Assembly (NCBI GenBank): GCA_025774865.1
Contig: JALGZO010000125.1
Location: 1-12,758 of the forward strand
Length of the DNA: 12,758 bases
Direction of reading: 5' to 3'
DNA from: a bacterium
GTDB taxonomy: Bacteria; ARS69
The notes under the pieces: generated by a model
What the model saw: the letters and a program-made list of their open reading frames with translations, nothing else
The model's database searches: none
What the model was told of the DNA's origin: nothing
Program-made: the position numbers and the translations under genes
Shown here: in pieces, positions 7,605 through 12,758 of the stretch
Position numbering within the stretch: the stretch's first letter is position 1
Layout of the letters: every line of letters starts with the position of its first letter

Positions 7605-7718
7605 TTCCTCCCCATCTTGCTGCGGGCTCCTCCCGCCGCTGGTTGCTCCGGGGCTCCACCCACTCGTCCCGACCCGTCCCGAGACCCCTCCTTCGATTCT
7701 AGCCGAATCCAAGAGCCG
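7605..7718 (-). promoter_or_regulatory. intergenic leader of the second block, with -10-like box at 7696-7701
   Basis: This 114 bp gap is the only sizeable break in the minus-strand cluster. GCTAGAAT (7696-7703, minus strand) matches the -10-like elements at three other genes in the window; initiation near 7688 would give a leader of about 84 nt. The leader contains a direct repeat of CGGGACG and a short perfect hairpin (stem GCGGG/CCCGC, loop AGGAG, 7622-7636) just ahead of the GGGGAGG ribosome site. No TTGACA-like -35 is visible. The likely function is independent or boosted expression of ligase 2, the esterase and the secreted protein. Confidence 0.45.
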
Positions 7719-8882
7719 CTACTCATACACCATCCAGAGGGGACCTGGATACAGCCAGGAAAGCCCCTCTCGAAGCCGATCCCGCCAGTTCTCCCAGTTG
7801 TGGCCGTCGCGAGCCTCGACGTAGCGGACGTCCATCCCCGTGGATTGCAGGAGCGGCACGAGCGACCGGTTCTCGTAGATGAGAGACTCGTACATGCCGC
7901 AGCTGACGAAGACCTTCTCGGCGACGGCCGAGGGCTGGTCGCGGAACGCGTTCACGAACGCCACGACCGGATCGAACGCGGGACCTCGCTCGTGATGGGG
8001 CCCGATGTCCGTGAAAGCGAACGAGCCGGACTGCAGCAGCAGACGTCCGAACCGGTCCGGGTAACGCCATGCCGCGGCGAGAGAGGCGACGGCCCCGAGG
8101 CTCGCGCCGAGCAAGCAGCGGGAGGCCACGGTGCCCTCCAGCGGCAGGCGTTGTTCCAGTTTCGGAACGAGCTCCTCGGCGAGAAACTCGGCGTGCGAGG
8201 GATCGTCGGCGTACTCTCGCATGCGGTCGCGCGGATCGATCATGGCGGCGATCAGACCGGGAATCTCGAAGCGGTGAATCAGATTGTCGAGGACCGTCTT
8301 CAGACCCGAGTAGTTCAGATAGTCTCCCCCGTCGTGCACGATCAGCAAGGGATAGCGGCGCTGGGCCCGGTAGCGCGCCGGGTAGTAGAGCGTGACGGGG
8401 ACCATCCGATGCATGACCCGGCTCCGGATCCGGATCTCCTCGAGGCGACCGGGTCCGGCGTCAGGGTCCTCCGCGATCCACTCCGGGACCTCGTATCCCT
8501 CCGCCTGACAAACCGAGTTGGCCCCGAACGGATCGCGCGCGAGCGCCGAGTTGAGGGGATCCTCGATCCACTGGTGCGTGGGACCGCGAACGATCTCGAA
8601 CTTGTACTCCACGCGCGAGCCCCGGGGTAGCTCGAGGACGAGATACCAGAGGTCGGTGCCGTGAACCCGGTTGAACGCTTGCGTCGACGGGAGCCCGTAG
8701 ACCCAGTGTCGCAAGTGAACGGCGTCCGCCTCGCCGCGCCACACGAAGGTCACGCTCGATCCCTCGACGATCGGGAACCGGTGACGTGCGAAGAACTCGT
8801 CGATTGCGGCGGCGCCGAGCGACACCCGGCTCTCGAGCTCGCGGATCGCCAATCGGTGGCCCGGGGCGGAGGAAATGCTCAC
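7719..8882 (-). CDS. enterochelin esterase-like hydrolase with N-terminal E-set domain
   Basis: 387 residues. The start is the GTG at 8882, which overlaps the upstream stop as GTGA, with GAGGAG at 8891-8896 (8 nt spacer). Residues about 35-130 (SSVTFVWRGEADAVHL, WYLVLELPRGSRVEYKFEI, DPLNSALARDPFGANSV) form an immunoglobulin-like E-set domain resembling the N-terminus of Fes and the CBM48/AMPK-beta glycogen-binding fold. Residues about 150-380 are an alpha/beta hydrolase of the putative-esterase family: YPLLIVHDGGDYL (177-189), the nucleophile elbow LLGASLGAVASL with Ser261, LLLQSGSF, and the likely catalytic His361 in DGHNWENW. There is no signal peptide. Fes hydrolyses the ester bonds of ferric enterobactin, but no siderophore synthesis or uptake gene is present here. 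Because glgA lies in the same operon, a glucan- or conjugate-linked ester is an alternative substrate (inference). Confidence 0.88.
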   Translation of the reverse strand: MSISSAPGHRLAIRELESRVSLGAAAIDEFFARHRFPIVEGSSVTFVWRGEADAVHLRHWVYGLPSTQAFNRVHGTDLWYLVLELPRGSRVEYKFEIVRGPTHQWIEDPLNSALARDPFGANSVCQAEGYEVPEWIAEDPDAGPGRLEEIRIRSRVMHRMVPVTLYYPARYRAQRRYPLLIVHDGGDYLNYSGLKTVLDNLIHRFEIPGLIAAMIDPRDRMREYADDPSHAEFLAEELVPKLEQRLPLEGTVASRCLLGASLGAVASLAAAWRYPDRFGRLLLQSGSFAFTDIGPHHERGPAFDPVVAFVNAFRDQPSAVAEKVFVSCGMYESLIYENRSLVPLLQSTGMDVRYVEARDGHNWENWRDRLREGLSWLYPGPLWMVYE

Positions 8883-9832
8883 GCGGCGAGCTCCTCGACG
8901 CGGCCGTCGGTACCGAGGACGGAGGTCCCGGGAGACACGGACCAGTGGTCGGGGCTCACCACGAGGCGGGCGCCATCGTCGAGCGCGAGGCAGCGGTCGG
9001 GCGCCCACCGTCTCGCGAAACGAGAGACGCGAGCGGCATCGTCGAGGCGCAGGCGCGTGCGCGCGTGCGGCAGCGCGATCACCCCACGACAGAGCCCGAG
9101 GCCGACCTCGAGTACTTCGGCGTTGCCCGGGCCTTGCGGGGGCCTGTCGTGATAGACGACGATGCGCTCTCCCAGCACCATCGCCCCCGCCGACCAGCCG
9201 ATCACTGGCTTCTCGCGGATCATCTCGGTGATACCGAAGAGTCGGAGACGGTTCAGAAGCACCGCCACGTGCCCCCCGGCGATCGCGATCGCTTCCGCCC
9301 GGCCGACGATCTCCGCGAGCTCCCGTTGGTGGCGCCTCCCAACGGAGTGCCGGTCGAGCCGGAGCCGCTCGCGGTACTCTTCATGGATACCCCGGACCTG
9401 GTCGAGGTGCTCGCGGTCGAGTCGCCGGACCGCATCGAGCGAGCGGTGCAGGCTCTCCGCCACGAGGTCGGCGGGACCCGCGTGCTCCGTCAGCTCGATC
9501 ACGGCCCTGGCCGTGTGAACGAGCCGAACGTTGTAGAGGGACTGCAGCGCCTGCAGTCGGCGCTGACGTTCGTTGTGGAGCGACGCGATCTCCGGGACCT
9601 TCGCAAAGACGTCGTCGCCGCGACGATGTAGTTCGAGATTGTCGAACCGGTCGCTGAGTCGGTCGGCGGGACGCCGCGTTTCGGTTTCACGCTCCTGCCA
9701 CCCGGCGGTCACCGTCGCGATCCGCCCCCCCACCCCGAGCTCCTCCAGCGCCGCCGTCAGCGTCGGTGTCCGGCCCTGCGGACCGAGCAGAATGACCGTC
9801 TGCTCAGAACTGATTTCGGTGAAGGTGCTCAC
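8879..9832 (-). CDS. peptidase S51/cyanophycinase-like protein (type 1 glutamine amidotransferase-like fold)
   Basis: 317 residues. The start is the GTG at 9832 in a GTGA overlap with the ATP-grasp stop; its ribosome site is weak. The N-terminal part (11-45: TVILLGPQG, GRIATVTAGWQERE) looks like the first strands of the fold. A charged, helical stretch of about 100 residues (75-175) interrupts it. The C-terminal half carries AIAIAGGHVAVLLNRLRLFG (181-200) and the nucleophile elbow VIGWSAGAMVL with Ser214, the hallmark of peptidase E and cyanophycinase. Asp229 lies 15 residues after the Ser, the same offset as I recall for the Ser120-Asp135 pair of peptidase E. His256 (LPHARTR) is a candidate base. 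It therefore probably hydrolyses, or transfers from, a peptide or isopeptide bond, possibly one made by the neighbouring ligases. It is not cyanophycinase by context: no cyanophycin synthetase is present. Confidence 0.8.
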   Translation of the reverse strand: MSTFTEISSEQTVILLGPQGRTPTLTAALEELGVGGRIATVTAGWQERETETRRPADRLSDRFDNLELHRRGDDVFAKVPEIASLHNERQRRLQALQSLYNVRLVHTARAVIELTEHAGPADLVAESLHRSLDAVRRLDREHLDQVRGIHEEYRERLRLDRHSVGRRHQRELAEIVGRAEAIAIAGGHVAVLLNRLRLFGITEMIREKPVIGWSAGAMVLGERIVVYHDRPPQGPGNAEVLEVGLGLCRGVIALPHARTRLRLDDAARVSRFARRWAPDRCLALDDGARLVVSPDHWSVSPGTSVLGTDGRVEELAA

Positions 9833-11052
9833 TCGGCTCGGACCTGGACGTTCTGTCCGACGGCGTCCAGCATACGGCGGAGCTCGTCGAAGTCGGGATG
9901 CCGCAATCGCATCCACGCGTTCGCCATGTAGCCCGATTCCACCGATTGCGTCGGCGTCCCCGGGTCCGGCAGGTGCCAGTCGATCAGACTCTCGCCGAAC
10001 TCTTGCCGAACGAACTCCACCCCCTCGTAGCCGATGATGGTGCCGTCCCGGTCGGGTCGCAGCGTGATGATTCCCGCGGAGTACCGCCGGGACGGCTCCT
10101 GCTCGATGCAGCCCCAGCAAATCGCTCGCGCCCACTCCTCGTAGACGTCCATCTCGTTCGCGGCGCAGTAGAGATCCCAACACCCCACCCCCGGTGGGCG
10201 GCACCCGATCTCCGAGAAGCGAAGGCCCTTGGGCCCGAAGAACCATTCCATGTGCGTCGGCGAGGTATCGATAGCCAGCGCCTCGATCACTTTTCCTCCG
10301 AGCTCCCGGACCTCGCGATAGTCCTCAGCCGTATCGATACGATTCGTGACGATGAACTGCGGCGAGATCCAGCGCGTGCGCATCGCCTCGAGCACGTTCG
10401 GGTAGTAATGCGTCACGAAGTCGCAGGCGACCCGACCGCCGATCGTGATCGTGTCGTAGAATGCTTCGTGACCTTCGACGAACTCCTCGATGGCCACCGA
10501 GCTGCCGTGCTCGACGCCGGACGCGTGCAGGGCGCCGTCGAGCTCCTCGTTCGACGTCACCTTGAAGGTGCCGGCGGACCCCGCGCCGCTGCGCGGCTTC
10601 ACGATGAGAGGAAAGCCGACCGAGTCCGCGAAGCGATGTGCCTCGTCCGAAGAGACCGCGCCGGTGGACTGCGCACAGGGGACGCCGGCCTTCGCCAGAG
10701 CGTCCTTCATGGCCGGCTTGTCGCGGCAGAGCCACGCGGTCCTGACGGAAGTGCCAGGAATCCCGCACGCCTCGCGCACGCGCGCGGCCGTCATCACGTG
10801 GGCCTCCACGGTCGCCTCCAGCCGGTCGACGGGCAAGCGTTCATGAATCCAGCGCACGCAACGCATCACCGCGTCATCGTCCACGACGGACGGAACCTGC
10901 TCGTAATGGAATAGCCTGCCCAGCATGTCGGAGGGGAGAGCCCCGGTCGGGCTCTCGCCGATCGCCGTCACCTTCGCGCCGACCGCGAGAAGCCCCCGCA
11001 CGAACTCGTTCTGGTTCGCGGGAAACGCCGGCTCCAAGAAGACGACGTGCAC
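9829..11052 (-). CDS. ATP-grasp carboxylate-amine ligase-like protein (ligase 1)
   Basis: 407 residues. The GTG start at 11052 is one base after the glgA stop, with GAAGG at 11059-11063 (6 nt spacer). The N-terminal Rossmann-like domain is VVFLEPAFPANQNEFVRGLLAVGAKVTAIG (3-32). The central lid has TAWLCRDKPAMKDALAKAGVPCA (105-127), and the ATP-binding strand and loop is FPLIVKPRSGAGSAGTFKV, with Lys152. EEFVEG (189-194) is the adenine-hinge region. Metal and substrate residues lie in SPTHMEWFF (Glu269) and FSEIGCRPPGVG (Glu281, Arg285). This layout matches the carbamoyl-phosphate-synthase-like ATP-grasp enzymes that form amide bonds via acyl-phosphates, such as dipeptide ligases and carnosine-synthase-like proteins. 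It is the more canonical of the two complete ligases in the window. Substrates cannot be read from the sequence. Coupling to glgA upstream and the S51-like gene downstream is tight. Confidence 0.9.
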   Translation of the reverse strand: MHVVFLEPAFPANQNEFVRGLLAVGAKVTAIGESPTGALPSDMLGRLFHYEQVPSVVDDDAVMRCVRWIHERLPVDRLEATVEAHVMTAARVREACGIPGTSVRTAWLCRDKPAMKDALAKAGVPCAQSTGAVSSDEAHRFADSVGFPLIVKPRSGAGSAGTFKVTSNEELDGALHASGVEHGSSVAIEEFVEGHEAFYDTITIGGRVACDFVTHYYPNVLEAMRTRWISPQFIVTNRIDTAEDYREVRELGGKVIEALAIDTSPTHMEWFFGPKGLRFSEIGCRPPGVGCWDLYCAANEMDVYEEWARAICWGCIEQEPSRRYSAGIITLRPDRDGTIIGYEGVEFVRQEFGESLIDWHLPDPGTPTQSVESGYMANAWMRLRHPDFDELRRMLDAVGQNVQVRAE

Positions 11053-11053
11053 C

Positions 11054-12529
11054 CTAGACCTTCGCTTCTTGTCGCGTGACGAGCTCGCCGTACAGCTCGA
11101 GGTAGCGTTTCCCGGCTTTCTCCCAGGAGAAGTCCGCGTTCATAGCGTTCGACATCAGCTTCTTCCACACCTCGCGATCCTGATACAGGCCGAGCGCCGT
11201 CCGCAGTGCCCAGCGAACCCCCTCGGCGGTCGGATGGTCGAACACGACCCCGTTGCCGGATTCGCTCTCCGGATCCCACTGACGCACGGTATCCGCGAGG
11301 CCACCGGTCTTCCGGACGATCGGGATCGTCCCGTACATCAAGCTGTACATCTGGTTGAGCCCGCAGGGCTCGTAGATCGACGGCATCAGGAACATGTCCG
11401 CACCGGCCTCTATGCGGTGGGCGAGCCCTTCGTGGAAACCGCGATAGAAGCAGACCTCCCCCGGGAACGCTTCCTGGAGCTCCGCGAAGAACCGTTCGTA
11501 CTTCGACTCACCGCTCGCCAGGATGACGAGGCGAAGCACGTGCGCTTCGAGAAACTCGGGCAGCGGCTCGAAGAGGAGCTCGATGCCCTTTTGACCGGTG
11601 AGTCGCGTCACCATGCCGACGACCGGCCGGTCCGGGTCGTACGGCAAGTGAAGATCCGAGAGGAGTGCCTCCTTGTTCTTCTCTTTGCGCCAAAGGCTCT
11701 TTTGCGAATAACGGTGGGCGAGGTTCGAATCGCGGCGCGGATTCCAGACGGCCGTATCGACTCCGTTCAGGATTCCGACGAGCGTTTCGCCGCGCTCGCG
11801 CATCAGATCGTGCAGGCCGGCGCCGAGCTTCTCGGTTCGGATCTCCTCGGCGTAGGTCGGGCTCACCGTGGTAACGCGATCGGCGTAGAGAACTCCCGTC
11901 TTCAAAAAGCCGATCGCGCCCTCCCGGAGGTCCTCCTGATGGAGGTACTTCGCGCTGTCCTCGAGGCCGGTGTCGGTCAGGACGGAGGCGGGGAACGTTC
12001 CCTGGTAGCCGATGTTGTGAATCGTGAGCACCGACCGCGTGGCCTGGAAGAGACGATCCCACGCATAGATCGACTTCAGATAGAGTGGAATCAATCCGGT
12101 CTGCCAGTCGTGACAGTGCATCACGTCGGGCGCCCACCCGAGGCGTTGACACGCATCCAGGGCGGCCCGTGACAGCAGGATGAACCGACGGTGTTCGTCG
12201 GGGTCGTTCGTGTAGACGTGCAGCCGATCGTAGAGCGCGGGGCAGTGAATGAAATGCACGACCAGTGACGATCCCGGAAGAGTGGCCTGGAGCACGTCGT
12301 AGGAGATGCGATCCGCCCCGGTCTCCACGGACAGATCGGAGAGCCCTTCGACGGGAGCGAAGTCGTAGGCGTCGGTCTCGATGGCGGAGTAGAGGGGCGT
12401 GAAGACGCGGACGTCGTGCCCCGCGCCATGGAGGAACGAGGGCAGCGCGGCCGAAACGTCAGCGAGCCCGCCGACCTTTGCAAACGGAGCGATCTCGCTC
12501 GTCACGTGACCGATTCGAAGAGTACGCAT
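11054..12529 (-). CDS. glgA: glycogen synthase (ADP-glucose type, GT5)
   Basis: 491 residues, near the usual 480. It transfers glucose from ADP-glucose to the non-reducing end of an alpha-1,4-glucan in the cytosol. Seen: the N-terminal sugar-nucleotide motif EIAPFAKVGGLADV (Lys18), HCHDWQTGLIPLYLK (138-152), LTIHNIGYQG (168-177), LNGVDTAVWNP (254-264), the phosphate-contacting TRLTGQKG (308-315), the catalytic-region SIYEPCGLNQMYSLMYG with Glu387, and the second KTGGLADTV (407-415). All expected motifs are intact, so it should be active. The ATG at 12529 has no ribosome site but a TAGACT box exactly 7 nt upstream, which suggests a leaderless message. It is first in the operon; no glgB, glgC or glgP is visible. 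Operon mates are ligases and hydrolases rather than glycogen genes, which is unusual. Confidence 0.97.
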   Translation of the reverse strand: MRTLRIGHVTSEIAPFAKVGGLADVSAALPSFLHGAGHDVRVFTPLYSAIETDAYDFAPVEGLSDLSVETGADRISYDVLQATLPGSSLVVHFIHCPALYDRLHVYTNDPDEHRRFILLSRAALDACQRLGWAPDVMHCHDWQTGLIPLYLKSIYAWDRLFQATRSVLTIHNIGYQGTFPASVLTDTGLEDSAKYLHQEDLREGAIGFLKTGVLYADRVTTVSPTYAEEIRTEKLGAGLHDLMRERGETLVGILNGVDTAVWNPRRDSNLAHRYSQKSLWRKEKNKEALLSDLHLPYDPDRPVVGMVTRLTGQKGIELLFEPLPEFLEAHVLRLVILASGESKYERFFAELQEAFPGEVCFYRGFHEGLAHRIEAGADMFLMPSIYEPCGLNQMYSLMYGTIPIVRKTGGLADTVRQWDPESESGNGVVFDHPTAEGVRWALRTALGLYQDREVWKKLMSNAMNADFSWEKAGKRYLELYGELVTRQEAKV

Positions 12530-12536
12530 CAGGCGA

Positions 12537-12542
12537 AGTCTA
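12537..12542 (-). promoter_or_regulatory. probable -10 box for the glgA operon (leaderless)
   Basis: On the minus strand, GCTAGACT contains TAGACT followed by exactly 7 nt and the glgA ATG. There is no Shine-Dalgarno sequence in that interval. It lies back to back with the -10 box at 12564-12569, with the palindrome TTCGAA (12549-12554) between them. This is pattern-based inference. Confidence 0.5.
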
Positions 12543-12563
12543 GCACCCTTCGAAAGTTGGAGC

Positions 12564-12569
12564 TAGAAT
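12564..12569 (+). promoter_or_regulatory. probable -10 box for the divergent ATP-grasp-like gene
   Basis: GCTAGAAT contains TAGAAT, then 7 nt, then the ATG at 12577. The box itself overlaps the alternative ATG at 12568, which would lie upstream of the transcript if this promoter is real. It forms a compact divergent promoter pair with the glgA box. Confidence 0.5.
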
Positions 12570-12576
12570 GCCCGGC

Positions 12577-12758
12577 ATGCCGAGCGCCGTCTTCGTCGCC
12601 CCTTTTCTGCTGAAGACCACCCTGCGGTTCGTGAGGGCCGCGACCGAGCTGCCCGGAGTGAAAGTCGCGCTCGTCACGCAGGACACCCGAGACAAGATCG
12701 AGTCGCCTCTGCGGGATCGGCTCGCCGCCTTCGAGACCGTCGACGACGCGATCGACCC
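12577..12758 (+). CDS. probable ATP-grasp protein, N-terminal fragment (cut by window end)
   Basis: Only about 60 residues are visible. It begins MPSAVFVAPFLL, then TTLRFVRAATELPGVKVALVTQDT, and continues to VDDAID at the edge. A short strand, a P-F loop, a helix and a second strand ending in a polar turn is the N-terminal Rossmann-like pattern of ATP-grasp ligases, and the wording resembles ATP-grasp proteins that begin VVFVAPF. No catalytic region is in view, so the family call is tentative. The ATG at 12577 is preferred because of the TAGAAT-N7-ATG promoter. The ATG at 12568, with GGAG 5 nt upstream, would add three residues. It is divergent from glgA with about 47 bp between the chosen starts, which suggests shared control with the cluster. 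Confidence 0.6.
   Translation, partial: MPSAVFVAPFLLKTTLRFVRAATELPGVKVALVTQDTRDKIESPLRDRLAAFETVDDAID

Noticed and set aside
6735-8630. Open frame of 631 codons on the plus strand opposite ligase 2 and the Fes-like gene
   Set aside because: It spans two real genes and the gap between them, has no recognisable domain, and low-complexity charged composition typical of antisense frames.
7719-8882. Siderophore (enterobactin) utilisation locus
   Set aside because: No siderophore biosynthesis, receptor or transporter gene is nearby; only the general hydrolase family is shared.
10925-12172. Open frame of 415 codons on the plus strand opposite glgA
   Set aside because: glgA is unmistakable on the other strand; this frame shows no family features.
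5057-12529. Classical cyanophycin synthesis and breakdown locus
   Set aside because: The ATP-grasp proteins are about 410 residues and lack the Mur-ligase half of cyanophycin synthetase, and the S51-like protein carries a large insertion.

Overview
The window is a gene-dense, high-GC stretch of bacterial chromosome. It holds 13 protein genes (two cut by the window edges) and no RNA genes, insertion sequences or CRISPR array that I can see. The seven-repeat FG-GAP surface protein has an FlgD-like/Por-type C-terminus of the kind common in uncultured FCB-related phyla. Together with the GC content and apparently leaderless -10 boxes, this suggests a candidate phylum such as Eisenbacteria or Krumholzibacteriota. 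That placement is inference; no marker gene is present.

Left part, plus strand (1-5024): the C-terminal portion of an alpha/beta hydrolase of the type often fused to OsmC, but here without OsmC; a secreted beta-propeller protein with a C-terminal FlgD-like domain; a cytosolic ankyrin-repeat protein; thiD (thiamine pyrimidine kinase); and a GNAT N-acetyltransferase. The ankyrin gene, thiD and the GNAT gene are 11 bp apart or overlap, so they probably form one transcript started by a leaderless-type promoter in front of the ankyrin gene.

Right part, minus strand (5057-12529), read from right to left: glgA (glycogen synthase), ATP-grasp ligase 1, a peptidase-S51/cyanophycinase-like protein, an enterochelin-esterase-like hydrolase with an N-terminal E-set domain, then a 114 bp gap with a probable internal promoter, ATP-grasp ligase 2, a second putative esterase and a small secreted protein. 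Genes inside each block overlap by the same GTGA arrangement or lie a few bases apart. A further gene, probably a third ATP-grasp protein, starts divergently from glgA and runs off the window.

The right part is the candidate for an undescribed system: glycogen synthase co-transcribed with two, and probably three, carboxylate-amine ligase-type enzymes, a Ser-nucleophile peptidase/amidotransferase-like protein and two alpha/beta hydrolases, one with a possible glycan-binding domain. It looks like machinery that makes and trims an amide- or ester-linked small molecule, or decorates a glucan. The product cannot be read from sequence alone.

Four -10-like elements share the pattern GYTAGRNT. Three of them lie exactly 7 nt before an ATG, which fits leaderless transcription and settles two otherwise ambiguous starts. 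No stretch above 300 bases lacks a gene.
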